A DNA stretch of 36,489 nt from CAYGBM01 sp964348225. GTDB taxonomy: Bacteria > Patescibacteriota > Minisyncoccia > Minisyncoccales > CG1-02-41-26. The first letter of the stretch is position 1. Each line of letters opens with the position of its first letter. The stretch lies in NCBI GenBank assembly GCA_964348225.1, contig CAYGBM010000016.1, forward strand, positions 1-36,489. The letters are read 5' to 3'. The notes below the pieces were generated by a model. That model saw only the letters and a program-made list of their open reading frames with translations, was not told where the DNA came from and did no database searches. A program made the translations under genes and the position numbers. Of this stretch, positions 16,566-25,657 are shown piece by piece.

Positions 16566-16606
16566 GGCAGTAAGACAAGGGAAACCTGTCTTGCTGCTCT
16601 CTTTAT
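16566..16606 (+). terminator. terminator after cassette gene 1
   Basis: GGCAG-AAGACAAGG and CCTGTCTT-GCTGC pair around GAAA, followed by TTTATTTTC. Confidence 0.65.
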
Positions 16607-16731
16607 TTTCTAGCGAGAATTTTATTGAAGAATGATTAACTTTTTCATTGTTTATTGATAGTTCTACAAAATTATGTTAAAAAAGATTAGCTTATCCCTA
16701 TTTATTTCTGGGAAAAACGGGGGTGTTAACA

Positions 16732-16842
16732 TTGTCGGGAGAAAGCATCTTTATTATCGGTACCTGGGTGGTAGTGAATGTTCCTCTTGTTATACTGGTA
16801 ATTAGAGATAGAATAAAGCGAAAAAATACAAACGCTAAATGA
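16732..16842 (+). CDS. tiny membrane protein (cassette gene 2)
   Basis: A 36-aa frame starting TTG (SGESIFIIGTWVVVNVPLVI...) with one hydrophobic helix and a basic tail RDRIKRKNTNAK. GGGGGTG lies 6 nt before the TTG. The Shine-Dalgarno sequence, the helix-plus-basic-tail design and the ordered neighbour support it, though short frames can arise by chance. A possible promoter (TTGATA, 16 nt, TTAAAA at 16655-16682) precedes it. Confidence 0.45.
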   Translation: MSGESIFIIGTWVVVNVPLVILVIRDRIKRKNTNAK

Positions 16843-16858
16843 CAGAAAGGGATGAAAA

Positions 16859-16951
16859 ATGTCGGCGAATATATTGTTCGGTGCCCTTGTGGCAATCTCC
16901 CTTCTCATGATGATGATAGGGATCATACAACTAGCAGAAGGAAAAAGGTGA
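16859..16951 (+). CDS. tiny membrane protein (cassette gene 3)
   Basis: A 30-aa frame, MSANILFGALVAISLLMMMI followed by GIIQLAEGKR: one membrane helix and a short charged tail. AAAGGGA precedes the ATG by about 5 nt. It starts 16 nt after gene 2 stops. GAAGGAGAG follows, but the next ATG opens only a five-codon frame. Confidence 0.45.
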   Translation: MSANILFGALVAISLLMMMIGIIQLAEGKR

Positions 16952-16985
16952 CGAAGGAGAGATGGTATACACGAAGTAAGTAGTG

Positions 16986-17024
16986 GTGGCGGCAACCCTT
17001 GGGTTTGTTGCCACTGTTATTTTT
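16986..17024 (+). terminator. terminator closing the small-protein cassette
   Basis: GTGGCGGCAA pairs with TTGTTGCCAC (two G-U pairs) and is followed by TGTTATTTTTT. The T-run overlaps the serS stop codon on the other strand. Confidence 0.8.
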
Positions 17025-18270
17025 TAGAAGGGATTTTGTTAAAACCAGCGTATTTTTGCAAGGCTTTGGGTATTTCAATGGTGCTATCTTTTTTTTGAAA
17101 GTTTTCTAAAATAGCAATAATCATTCTGCCAATGGCAAAGGCAGTTCCGTTTAAGGTGTGAACAAATTCCAGCTTGTTTGTTTTTGCGTTGCGATAACGG
17201 ATATTGAGCCTTCTTGCTTGAAAATCAGTGCAGTTTGAACAAGAATGGGTTTCTCGGTATTTGTTTTGTGAGGGCATCCAGGTTTCAATATCAAATGTGG
17301 CAGCTGCTGATTTGGAAATGTCGCCAGTACAAAGATGAACCACTTGATAAGGCAATTTCAAGGCTTTCATTAATTCCTCTTCTATTGAACACAAGAGCTT
17401 GTGTTCTTCTTTTGATTCCTCTGGCTTGCAAAAGCTAAACATTTCTACTTTATCAAACTGGTGCACTCTTAAAACGCCTCGCGTATCTTTGCCATAACTG
17501 CCAGCCTCCCTGCGGAAGCAGGTTGAAAACCCAACATATCTTTTGGGTAAATCCTTTTCATTAAATGTTTCCCCAGCATGCATACCACCTATTGACTGCT
17601 CTGAGGTGCCAATTAAATACAAATTATCTTTTGGTAAATGATAGGCTTCTTCGTCATCTGTTTGTTCAACATAGCCCATGCCAGATGCAATTTCTGGCTT
17701 TATCATTACTGGTGGAATAATGGGCTTGAATCCCTTTTTCACTGCAACATCCAAAGCTAAATTGATTAAAGCGAATTCCAGCAGAGCTGCCTCTCCCAAG
17801 AAATAGCCAAAACGGGTACCAGCAACCTTAGCTGCCCTTTCAACATCAATTAGTTCTAGGCTCTCCCCTATTTCCAAATGATCCTTGACCTTGAAATCAA
17901 ATTTAGCAGGCTTGCCTATTTTTTTCACTATCTTGTTGCCTGTTTCATCTTTACCTATTGGCACATCATCAAAAGCTAGGTTTGGAATTTCCAGCATTAG
18001 GCTTTTGAATTCTTTTTCAACCGCTTTCATCTCATCCTCCATATTCTTAATCTTTTCTTTCAACTCCCTGGCTTTTTCCTTTAAAGCTTCATCAAGCCCT
18101 TGTTTGCTTATTTTATTATGTTCTGCCCTCAACTGTTCAACTTCTTTTATTGTTTGCCTTCTTTTTTCATCTAACTCCAAGAGACGGTCAATATCAACAT
18201 CAACCTGCTTATCCTTGCAGCCTTTTTTAACTTTTTCTCTATTGTCACGAATAAATTTAATGTCTAGCAT
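17017..18270 (-). CDS. serS: seryl-tRNA synthetase
   Basis: Class II synthetase charging tRNA-Ser (and tRNA-Sec where present). The 417-aa sequence has the N-terminal coiled-coil arm (about 30-105) that grips the long variable arm, then motif 2 (GFSTCFRREAGSYGKDTRGV) and motif 3 (LNGTAFAIGRMIIAILENFQ). Family length is normal. It begins 3 nt after lysS, so the two are co-transcribed, and no Shine-Dalgarno sequence is visible. Confidence 0.97.
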   Translation of the reverse strand: MLDIKFIRDNREKVKKGCKDKQVDVDIDRLLELDEKRRQTIKEVEQLRAEHNKISKQGLDEALKEKARELKEKIKNMEDEMKAVEKEFKSLMLEIPNLAFDDVPIGKDETGNKIVKKIGKPAKFDFKVKDHLEIGESLELIDVERAAKVAGTRFGYFLGEAALLEFALINLALDVAVKKGFKPIIPPVMIKPEIASGMGYVEQTDDEEAYHLPKDNLYLIGTSEQSIGGMHAGETFNEKDLPKRYVGFSTCFRREAGSYGKDTRGVLRVHQFDKVEMFSFCKPEESKEEHKLLCSIEEELMKALKLPYQVVHLCTGDISKSAAATFDIETWMPSQNKYRETHSCSNCTDFQARRLNIRYRNAKTNKLEFVHTLNGTAFAIGRMIIAILENFQKKDSTIEIPKALQKYAGFNKIPSKK

Positions 18271-18273
18271 AGT

Positions 18274-19737
18274 TTATTTTGGACGCATTGTTGGAAATAA
18301 TATAATCTCCCGCAAAGCGTGGGAATCTGTTAAAAGCGCCACTAACCTATCAATGCCCATACCAAAACCAGCGGCTGGTGGCATGCCATATTCTAAAGCC
18401 TCTAAAAAGTCCTCATCCATTCTCTGAGCCTCTTCCAATCCTTTTTTGTGCAGGCTTTCTTGTTCTTCAAATCTCTTTCTTTGTTCTAAAGGATCGTTAA
18501 GTTCAGAAAAGGCATTGCAAAGCTCAAACCCACCAACAAGTAATTGAAAATTAGCTAATTTTGAAGGGTCTTTTTCCTGGGCTTTAGCTAAAGGCTGAAA
18601 GCCTATGGGGTGGTGGATAACAAAGGTTGGCTGAACAATCTTCTGTCGGCAGTATTTTTTGTAAATCTCATCAGCAATTTCAGCTTTAGGACGTTCTTTT
18701 TCAACCTTAACCCCAAGCTCTTTTGCTTTCTCAAAAAGAGCCTGCTGGTTAACATCGTCTAATTTTATCTTTGTGTATTTCTGAAGCAAATCATAAAATT
18801 CAAGCCGCTTCCAAGGCGTTTTAAAGTTAATCTTTTTGCCATCATACATTATTTCAAGCTTGCCAAAAACCTTTTTCAGAAAATAACTGAACATTTTTTC
18901 TGTCAGCTTCATCAAATCTTTATAGTCAGCATAGGCTTGGTAAAACTCAAAATGGGTGTATTCTGGGTTATGGGATTTATCCATGCCTTCGTTCCGAAAG
19001 CATTTGCCAATCTCATAGATTTTGTCAAAACCACCCACCAACAGCCTTTTCAAATAAAGTTCAGTGGCAATCCTTAAATATAAATCCATATCCAAGGCAT
19101 TCAAATGGGTTTTAAAAGGTCGGGCTCTTGCGCCCCCATATATAGGCTGCAAAGCTGGTGTCTCAACCTCTAAAAATCCTTGTTTTTCCATAAATTCTCT
19201 GATAGCTGAAATAATTTTTGACCTTATCTCAAACTTCTTTTTTATTTCTTTGTTAAAAATCAAATCTAAGTATCTTTTCCTGTATCTTTCTTCTATATCT
19301 TTCAATCCGTGCCATTTCTCTGGCAAGGGCAATAATGATTTAGTGAGCATTCTAAAGTCTGAAATGGCGATTGTTTTTTCGCCAGTTTTTGTTTCCATTA
19401 GACTCCCTCTGATTTCAACAAAATCGCCCATATCAAAAACATCTTTAAAAAACTGATAGGCTTTCTCACCTACCTTGTCCTTTCTCAAAAGCACCTGAAC
19501 CTGCCCTGAGCCATCCTCAAGGTCAAAAAAAGTAGCTCCACCATGTCCCCGCAAAGTCCTTAATCTGCCGACAATTATCACTTCTTTTTGGCTTTTTTTA
19601 AGCTTGACAAAATCAGCCAGAACCTCAATTATTAAATGAGTTCTTCTGATGGCTAAAGGATAAGGATTTAACCCAGCACTCCGGATTTTCTTCAACTTCT
19701 GAATCCGTGTTTTTCTAATTTCACCCAAGTTTGCCAT
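18274..19737 (-). CDS. lysS: lysyl-tRNA synthetase, class II
   Basis: A 487-aa enzyme with an N-terminal OB-fold anticodon-binding domain (VGRLRTLRGHGGATFFDLED) and a class II core: motif 2 KCFRNEGMDKSHNPEYTHFE, the lysine-pocket stretch GGFELCNAFSELNDP and motif 3 GFGMGIDRLVALL. It ends FPTMRPK as usual. The -35/-10 promoter lies immediately upstream and would start the transcript at about the ATG. It forms an operon with serS. Confidence 0.97.
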   Translation of the reverse strand: MANLGEIRKTRIQKLKKIRSAGLNPYPLAIRRTHLIIEVLADFVKLKKSQKEVIIVGRLRTLRGHGGATFFDLEDGSGQVQVLLRKDKVGEKAYQFFKDVFDMGDFVEIRGSLMETKTGEKTIAISDFRMLTKSLLPLPEKWHGLKDIEERYRKRYLDLIFNKEIKKKFEIRSKIISAIREFMEKQGFLEVETPALQPIYGGARARPFKTHLNALDMDLYLRIATELYLKRLLVGGFDKIYEIGKCFRNEGMDKSHNPEYTHFEFYQAYADYKDLMKLTEKMFSYFLKKVFGKLEIMYDGKKINFKTPWKRLEFYDLLQKYTKIKLDDVNQQALFEKAKELGVKVEKERPKAEIADEIYKKYCRQKIVQPTFVIHHPIGFQPLAKAQEKDPSKLANFQLLVGGFELCNAFSELNDPLEQRKRFEEQESLHKKGLEEAQRMDEDFLEALEYGMPPAAGFGMGIDRLVALLTDSHALREIILFPTMRPK

Positions 19738-19745
19738 ATTGATCT

Positions 19746-19773
19746 ATTATAGCTCTAAATCTTTAATTTACAA
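19746..19773 (-). promoter_or_regulatory. lysS promoter, leaderless arrangement
   Basis: TTGTAA (19768-19773), 16-nt spacer, TATAAT (19746-19751), then 8 nt to the ATG at 19737. The predicted start coincides with the start codon. Confidence 0.65.
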
Positions 19774-19778
19774 TCTTT

Positions 19779-21950
19779 TCAGCGAGAATTATCCTCGCTG
19801 GTGGTTGCTGCATCTTCAGTGGTGGTTGTTTCCTCTTCACTTGTTGTTTCATCTTCAGGGGCAAAATACCATTGCAAGACTTCCCTTGCCACTTTTAAAG
19901 CAGCAAGCCTTGTTCCTTCAACCTCTTCTATTAAAACCAGCAGAACTATTTCTGAGGTTTCTTTAGTAGTTATAGAGCCTGAAGGGATGTCTGATGGAAT
20001 CTCTGTGAAAGGAGCAAAAACAGCTACCCAGTTGTGGTAAATTTCTCTGTTGGGATAGATCTGGGCAGTACCGGTTTTGGCGGCAGCCGAAACGGGCAAG
20101 GAGTTCAAAATAATGGCTGAACCAGAAGGAGAATTTACAGCTTGACGCATGCCCTGTCGCACAATCTTAAGAGATTCTTTTTTAACAAAATCTTCTTTAA
20201 TGAGCTGAGGGCTTAATTCTGTTTCTTGGTTGCTTTCTTCCTCTACAACAGCTTTAACAAGTTTTGGCTTGAAAATCTTGCCGCCATTCGCTATGGCTGC
20301 GAAAGCAGTAGCCATCTGTATTGGGGAGGTCAAAAGATAGCCCTGTCCGATGGAAAGGTTGTAAGTATCGCCCCGGTACCAAATCTGCTGGGCCCTGGGA
20401 CGGTTGGCAAAATAGGCTTCTTTCCAAGAAGGGTCGGGCACCCTTCCTTCTACCTCGCCCGGTAAATCAATGCCTGTTTTTTCGCCCAAGCCAAAGAGAC
20501 GGAGATAATTAGATATTTTAGTGACGCCCAAGCCCTCAAAGTTTTTAGGTAAATTGGGGTTAAAAAACTCGCTTGTTTGGGGAGGGGCTTTATAACCACC
20601 ACCAATCATATAAAAGAAAGGGTTAACTGACTCAGCTATGGCTTTTTTGACGTCAGTCCAACCATGGAAAGTCCAGTCAGCAAAACATTCGCCCTCGCCC
20701 GTATACTGGTTCACCAAACAAAGCTCTAAAGGGCAATAAAGGCTGGTCGCTAAAGTAACAACCCCCTCTTCTAAAGCAGCCACGCTTATTAAGGGTTTGA
20801 TGGTGGAACCTGTTGGATATAAGCCTCCAATCACCCGGTTGAGTTGAGGATTCAAGGGGTCTTCATTAAGGGCCTTGAGTTCTTCGGGGGAGATACCTTG
20901 AGCAAAAAGATTGTTGTCAAAAAAGGGCAGAGAAACCGATGCTAAGATTTCTCCGTTTCTTGGGTCTATGGCAACGGCTGCTGCCTTTTGAGAACCAATC
21001 TCTTTCAAGACAGCCTTGAGAGCTTCTGCGATTTTTTTCTGCAAAGCAAAATCCAAACTTAAAACGATGCTGTCTCCAGAACGAGGGTATTCCTTTATTT
21101 CTTTTGAGATAATTTCTCCTTTAGCGCTCCTCCCGATTCGCATTATGCCTCCTTTCTCTTTTAAAACATCTTCGTATATCCTTTCTAAACCCTCTTTTCC
21201 GATATAATCATCTAATTCATAGCCTTCAAGGTCTTGCAGCTGGCTGGGAGAGATTTTACCAAGGTAGCCCAAAAGATGAGCTGTGCCAGCTTCTGCATGA
21301 TAATGGCGCAAAATTCTTTTTCTCAGTTCAAAGCCCGGCAATCCCTCCTTTTTCGTTTCAAAAAGAATTAATGCTTGATGAGGGGGGTTTTTTACCAATA
21401 CAATTGGTTGGTTCTTGAAATCCTCTGACGAGTCCCCTACACTTGTTGCGAACCCCTGCTTGAGAATTTCAACGTCTTCTGCAACAATTTCAGACAGCTC
21501 TTCAAAAACCCTCTCTCTTTCTCCTCCTTCAGGCAGCTCGGATGGGGTAACGACAATATCAAAGATTGCTTCGTTCCAAACAAGCTGCTCCATGTTTCTA
21601 TCGTAAATTACCCCCCTTTCTGACTTAAGACGGGAAAAAACAAACTTGTTTTCTCTAGCTAAAAGCTCGTGCTCTTCTGCTCGAAGCTGCAGCTTCAAAG
21701 CGAAAAAAGCCAACATTCCCATAAGGATAACGCCAAAAAAGAAAAGGATTAAAAAGTTTTTCTTCTTTAAAGGAACTTCAAGTTTCCTTTCCCGCAAAGC
21801 TTCGTCTTCTTTTTTCCTCCTTATAAATTTATCTAAAAAAATCTCTTCAATATCAATCTCCCGGCGCTTTGGATTGCCCCGCAGCTTTCGTTTGGTCTCA
21901 ATGTTAATCTCGTCGCTTGAATTTTTTTTCCTTTTTTTATAAGTGAGCAT
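19779..21950 (-). CDS. mrdA: penicillin-binding protein 2 (elongation transpeptidase)
   Basis: A 723-aa class B PBP that cross-links peptidoglycan during side-wall growth. A basic cytoplasmic tail precedes a membrane helix (about 66-88), the pedestal/dimerisation domain, and the transpeptidase domain with STIK (nucleophile Ser382, Lys385), SVN (441-443) and KTGT (625-628). The C-terminus is a Thr/Glu-rich low-complexity tail. Its start overlaps mreD by 14 nt, and an AGGAAGG-like Shine-Dalgarno sequence lies in mreD. The order mreC-mreD-PBP2 is the usual elongasome arrangement. Confidence 0.95.
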   Translation of the reverse strand: MLTYKKRKKNSSDEINIETKRKLRGNPKRREIDIEEIFLDKFIRRKKEDEALRERKLEVPLKKKNFLILFFFGVILMGMLAFFALKLQLRAEEHELLARENKFVFSRLKSERGVIYDRNMEQLVWNEAIFDIVVTPSELPEGGERERVFEELSEIVAEDVEILKQGFATSVGDSSEDFKNQPIVLVKNPPHQALILFETKKEGLPGFELRKRILRHYHAEAGTAHLLGYLGKISPSQLQDLEGYELDDYIGKEGLERIYEDVLKEKGGIMRIGRSAKGEIISKEIKEYPRSGDSIVLSLDFALQKKIAEALKAVLKEIGSQKAAAVAIDPRNGEILASVSLPFFDNNLFAQGISPEELKALNEDPLNPQLNRVIGGLYPTGSTIKPLISVAALEEGVVTLATSLYCPLELCLVNQYTGEGECFADWTFHGWTDVKKAIAESVNPFFYMIGGGYKAPPQTSEFFNPNLPKNFEGLGVTKISNYLRLFGLGEKTGIDLPGEVEGRVPDPSWKEAYFANRPRAQQIWYRGDTYNLSIGQGYLLTSPIQMATAFAAIANGGKIFKPKLVKAVVEEESNQETELSPQLIKEDFVKKESLKIVRQGMRQAVNSPSGSAIILNSLPVSAAAKTGTAQIYPNREIYHNWVAVFAPFTEIPSDIPSGSITTKETSEIVLLVLIEEVEGTRLAALKVAREVLQWYFAPEDETTSEEETTTTEDAATTSEDNSR

Positions 21951-22533
21951 AAATCCTTCCTTCTATACCACCTTGACTGAAAGAACCGTTGCGATATGTT
22001 TTGCGATGTATTTTTTGAAGAACCAAAAAAGCTACAGCAGCAAAAATGATGTTGTAAACAAAGCCCCAGCCAAGAGTTTTTGGGCCAAAATTTAAAAAAG
22101 AAACCACTGAACCCCCAAAGCTAGCTCCCATCCACATCTGCAAGCAAAAGCCAATACCAGCAGCAAGTAATGAAGAAAACAACCGATAAAAGCAAAAGCT
22201 AAAAAGGAAGACCGCTGAGAAGCTGAGAAGATTTGACTTCTGAAAAAAGCTCACTGTTTTCTGGATTAAAAAGCTGAGAATAGCCAAGGTTACGATAAAT
22301 GTTCCGAAGGGAAAAACCGAAGAAAGATCCAAAATCAACCCGCCCAAAATCCCAGTAAAAATACCAAAGCTTTTTTTATCGCTTCCAAAAAAATTCACAA
22401 GGACAACAGCAATTAAAACAAGATTTAAAGCAGCCCCGAAAACTTTAAAGTGGATCAGAAAACTTTCTTGGAGTATAACCAACAAATAAAAAATAGGAAT
22501 TAAGATTAGATATTTTTTCTTAAACATAGTCAC
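21937..22533 (-). CDS. mreD: rod shape-determining protein MreD
   Basis: A 198-aa polytopic membrane protein with about five to six helices (YLILIPIFYLLVILQESFLI, NLVLIAVVLVNFFG, GIFTGILGGLILDLSSVFPF and others). The GGLILDLSSVFPFGTF stretch is typical of MreD. It overlaps mreC by 4 nt and PBP2 by 14 nt, so translation is coupled. No mreB gene lies in the window. Confidence 0.85.
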   Translation of the reverse strand: MTMFKKKYLILIPIFYLLVILQESFLIHFKVFGAALNLVLIAVVLVNFFGSDKKSFGIFTGILGGLILDLSSVFPFGTFIVTLAILSFLIQKTVSFFQKSNLLSFSAVFLFSFCFYRLFSSLLAAGIGFCLQMWMGASFGGSVVSFLNFGPKTLGWGFVYNIIFAAVAFLVLQKIHRKTYRNGSFSQGGIEGRIYAHL

Positions 22534-23408
22534 TCTGTATCCTCCTCTTTATAGCCTTCAAAATTAGTAATGACAAACAACTTGTTCAGGCTAACTTTAG
22601 TAAAATAAGGGTCAATTTCTCCCTCTTGAAACGGCTTGACATCGCTTTTCCGAGCCTCAATAATCTCTCCAACCAAAAGACCCTTTGGAAAACGGCCTCC
22701 CAGGATTGTGGTGACAGCAACATCACCTCTTGATACCTCAGCTTCCTTTGATACCATTTCAAGCCTAATGCCCAGATTGCCTTTTCCCTTAGCCAGCCCT
22801 AAAACTGCCTCTCCCTTTCCAGCTTGACCCAGGCTTTGTATTAAAACCTCTCTTGATGTAGGTGCCTCTGTGGGATATGGGAAAATTTCAATGTCAAAAA
22901 CACTGCTCTTATTTGAGATTAAAGAAACCTTTGAAAAGCTTCGAAAACTTTTAAAAACCTTGCCCACCAAAATCCCTTCCTCTGTTATTACTGGCATATT
23001 CTCAAAGATTCCGTGTTTTCTGCCACCAGAAATTGAAATGAAATCTCCATCTATCTCTCTTGTTACTATTTCAACCAAAAACAATTCAAACTTCTCTGCC
23101 AAGCCAAGATTAAAAGCCTTTCTCAAGCTTTTGTTCTCTTCCTCAAGAGCTTTTAAGTCTGCGATCTGTTTTGTTAAGATAAGGTTTTGTTTGGTTACCT
23201 CTTCATTCTCTTTTTTCAGTTTCTTTGTGTTAAATAAAGCCTCAAAAAAGTCAGAAACAGCTTTCCCCGCCCTAAAAAGAACTTTTTCGGTTGGGGAAGA
23301 GGCTAAATAAAACGAATTCTTAAGTTCCCCTCGCCCAAAGACGTTTATAAAAAACAAAAAGGCAAATAGTAGAATTATCAACAAAATTTTTGCTCGCCTG
23401 CTCATCAT
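22530..23408 (-). CDS. mreC: rod shape-determining protein MreC
   Basis: A 292-aa bitopic protein of the elongasome. One N-terminal membrane helix (AKILLIILLFAFLFFINVFG), a coiled coil (about 60-105, KKLKKENEEVTKQNLILTKQ) and the beta domain with GRKHGIFENMPVITEEGILV and LGGRFPKGLLVGEI. A TATAAT box (23417-23422) is 8 nt before the ATG, so the mRNA is probably leaderless. The gene begins about 60 nt after 5S rRNA. Confidence 0.92.
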   Translation of the reverse strand: MMSRRAKILLIILLFAFLFFINVFGRGELKNSFYLASSPTEKVLFRAGKAVSDFFEALFNTKKLKKENEEVTKQNLILTKQIADLKALEEENKSLRKAFNLGLAEKFELFLVEIVTREIDGDFISISGGRKHGIFENMPVITEEGILVGKVFKSFRSFSKVSLISNKSSVFDIEIFPYPTEAPTSREVLIQSLGQAGKGEAVLGLAKGKGNLGIRLEMVSKEAEVSRGDVAVTTILGGRFPKGLLVGEIIEARKSDVKPFQEGEIDPYFTKVSLNKLFVITNFEGYKEEDTE

Positions 23409-23416
23409 ACTTCTAC

Positions 23417-23422
23417 ATTATA
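23417..23422 (-). promoter_or_regulatory. -10 element of the mreC operon
   Basis: TATAAT, 8 nt before the mreC start codon. The -35 is not recognisable. It would give a leaderless mreC mRNA. Confidence 0.5.
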
Positions 23423-23469
23423 GCAAAAAGCGCCCAATAAAAAAGCCCTGCTGGTTTTCTCAGAACACA

Positions 23470-23583
23470 CAGAGATGGGGACTACCTACTTTCGCCCGAA
23501 GACTATCATCGGCCTTGGAGTATTTCACTACTATGTTCGGAATGGAAATAGGTGGGACAACTCCAGTATAGTCCCCATCTCTA
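23470..23583 (-). rRNA. rrf: 5S ribosomal RNA
   Basis: The terminal stem AGAGATGGGG/CCCCATCTCT (plus 23471-23480 and 23573-23582) encloses CCCACCTATTTCCATTCCGA on the minus strand, the 5S loop B-helix III consensus, and the loop E region AGTAGTGAAATACTCC. About 113 nt; ends are approximate. It follows 23S on the same strand, separated by hairpin-train copy B. Confidence 0.92.
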
Positions 23584-23599
23584 TGGAAAACTAACAGGG

Positions 23600-23738
23600 G
23601 AACATAGTCGCTCGCTTTGCTCGCGAACTATGTTCTTAAAACCCCTCGGTTTTAATCTTTCCGCCACGGGGAAACCCAGGTTTCCCCGACCCCCTTCCTT
23701 TGTATCGGAATTTCAATAATTATTGAAATTCCGATACA
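23600..23738 (-). repeat. hairpin-train element, copy B (23S-5S spacer)
   Basis: Same series as copy A: AACATAGT/AACTATGTT with GCTCGC inside (23600-23634); AAAACC-CCTC-GGTTTT (23638-23653); CGGGGAAACC-CA-GGTTTCCCCG (23667-23688); ACCCC(C)TTCCTT; the 17-bp palindrome TGTATCGGAATTTCAAT (23701-23738). Stem bases differ from copy A on both sides, so pairing is preserved. The 16-bp stem of copy A is missing. Confidence 0.85.
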
Positions 23739-23761
23739 ACAAGAGATGGGATGTCCGGTTT

Positions 23762-23785
23762 GCGGGATTTAACAGGGTAAAGAGA
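23762..23785 (-). other. pre-23S processing stem, 3' arm
   Basis: Complementary to 29402-29425 over 24 positions with one mismatch (21 consecutive pairs including one G-U). It contains the ACCCTGTTAAAT repeat arm. Such a helix flanking 23S is the usual RNase III substrate. Confidence 0.85.
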
Positions 23786-23893
23786 AAAGAATGATTTATT
23801 AGTACTCCTCGGCTGAACGCGTTACCGCGCTTATACCTGGAGCCTATCAACCTCATCATCTTTGAGGAATCTAAGAGTCCTAATCTTGGGGTG

Positions 23894-23926
<33 letters not shown>

Positions 23927-24113
23927 CGTACCAACTTAGCTACCCAGCTATGCTGCTGGCGCAACAACTGGTAGACCAGAGGTTAGCTCGTGCGAGTCCT
24001 CTCGTACTACGCACAACTCCCCTCAAGACTCAGCGCCCACGGTAGATAGGGTCCATACTGTCTCACGACGTATTGAACCCAGCTCACGTACCACTTTAAT
24101 TGGCGAACAGCCA

Positions 24114-24146
<33 letters not shown>

Positions 24147-24398
24147 GTGAGCCGACATCGAGGTGTCGAACAGGGCGGTCGATGTGGACTCTCGCGCCCT
24201 ACCAACCTGTTGTCCCCGGGGTAGCTTTTATCCGATTATCTTCCCTAATTCTATGGGTTAGGGTCGGTTCACTAAGTTCTGGTTTCCCAACTGCTCGACA
24301 TGTCCGTCTCGCAGTAAAGCCGGCTTTTAGCTTTGTCCTATCAGTGCGATTTCCATCCGCACCTAGCCGACCTTTAAACGCCTCCGTTACTTTTTAGG

Positions 24399-25332
24399 CA
24401 ATTTGTTAAATTAAAACTTTGGGTATCTTGTAATGCATTGCAGGAATTAAATACGGCCTTACTATCTCAATGAAATCTTCGCCTGCTTCTGCGCCAAGAT
24501 AAATCTGCTTACCGTTCTTCTCTTTCCTTGTAGTGCTAGCGACACCGAATTTACTCATCAATATATGCTGTAGCCTTCCAACATCATCATCTCGAAAGCC
24601 CTGTGTGTTTAAGAAGATTCCTCTATGTCGCCTTGACTTGATTGAACCATCGTCCATATACCAAACTGCCAATCCCAACGCAGTAAGATCTCTCTCTAAA
24701 TCCTCTGGTACAATTTTCTTTCCGTTAGGGTAAAAACGTTTACGAACCTTACCTAAAAGTACATGTCCGTAGGTAGAAAAACCATATCTTTCATGATTCT
24801 CGCCAAAACCACGCACCTTTCTTAATCGTGGCGGCGTTCTTACCCAATTCTTCCATTCCTGATAAAGCCAATCTACGTAATCCTTCTGTTTCGAACTGTG
24901 CTCCACTAACAACCTTGCGCGCAAAGAACAATTACTAGGAGTATAGAGCGCCTCTATATGTGCATCTCCCAACACAAGGCCTATAAGAATCTCGTTCTGT
25001 CGCCTACTTAGAGAAATAGTCTGTTTGTAGTTTTCAATTTTTCTACTTCTCATAAGCTTAAGTTTTAACTTTCGGATTAGTTGACGGACGCTAGGGTCAA
25101 CATTACCGAATCTTTAAGTCGCCTTAAAGTTCAGACTGTATCATCACCAGTCAATGATGACTGGGCTCAACGTGCAGTCGTTGAGGGCATGCATTAAATA
25201 GCATTTCCCTGCTGATTGTCTGGCATCCGCCCTCGCGGATACACTTGTTGGATTTCTCCTTAAGTACGCCAGAGTTCCCAGCATATTAGTTGAGTTTGCT
25301 TCTAAGATCTCCCTTAGAAGGCCCCATAATCA
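24399..25332 (-). other. group I intron in 23S after position 2262 (E. coli numbering)
   Basis: 934 nt. The 5' exon ends GCGCTTGCCT and the 3' exon starts CCTAAAAAGTAACGG; joining restores helix 81 (GCCTCC/GGAGGC). P1 is GCCU with GGGGC, giving the required U-G pair at the splice site, and the last intron base is G. The core elements are visible: GACAATCAGCAGGGAA (Q), CAACGACTGCACG (R) and ATACAGTCTGAACT (S), with P7 GACTG/CAGTC. It carries a LAGLIDADG gene near its 3' end. The numbering is my own alignment. Confidence 0.88.
24406..25053 (-). CDS. LAGLIDADG homing endonuclease (two-motif)
   Basis: A 215-aa protein with two LAGLIDADG helices: LIGLVLGDAHIEA (about residues 23-35) and LGLAVWYMDDGSIKS (about 146-160), each supplying an acidic metal ligand (Asp in LGDA and MDDG). 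It therefore probably acts as a monomer. Such enzymes cut intronless rRNA genes at the insertion site to spread the intron. It lies wholly in the 2262 intron, downstream of the ribozyme core, ending 7 nt from the 3' splice site. The start has no Shine-Dalgarno sequence. Confidence 0.9.
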   Translation of the reverse strand: MRSRKIENYKQTISLSRRQNEILIGLVLGDAHIEALYTPSNCSLRARLLVEHSSKQKDYVDWLYQEWKNWVRTPPRLRKVRGFGENHERYGFSTYGHVLLGKVRKRFYPNGKKIVPEDLERDLTALGLAVWYMDDGSIKSRRHRGIFLNTQGFRDDDVGRLQHILMSKFGVASTTRKEKNGKQIYLGAEAGEDFIEIVRPYLIPAMHYKIPKVLI

Positions 25333-25657
25333 AGGCAAGCGCCCCACTCAAACTACCCGACTCCCACTGTTTCCTGTGCAAAGCACAAGATTAGGACTGC
25401 CATTTTGAAAGACGGGTGTTTCATTGGCGGCTCCATCCTGCCCGAAAGCAGGACATCAAAGCCTCCCCGCTACGCTACGCATCCAAAACAACAACCCAAT
25501 AGGAACCTGTAGTAAAGCTCCCGGGGTCTTTCCGTCTAGCCGTGGGTATCCCGCATCTTCACGGGAATTGCATTTTCACCGGGCACCTCGTCGAGACAGC
25601 CCCCTGGTCGTTAAGCCTTTCATGCGGGCCGGAACTTACCCGGCAAGGGGTTACGCT

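Noticed and set aside
23425..23460. Strong terminator between 5S and mreC
   Set aside because: There is a short T-run after AGCAGGGC on the minus strand but no convincing stem; partial read-through into mreC remains possible.
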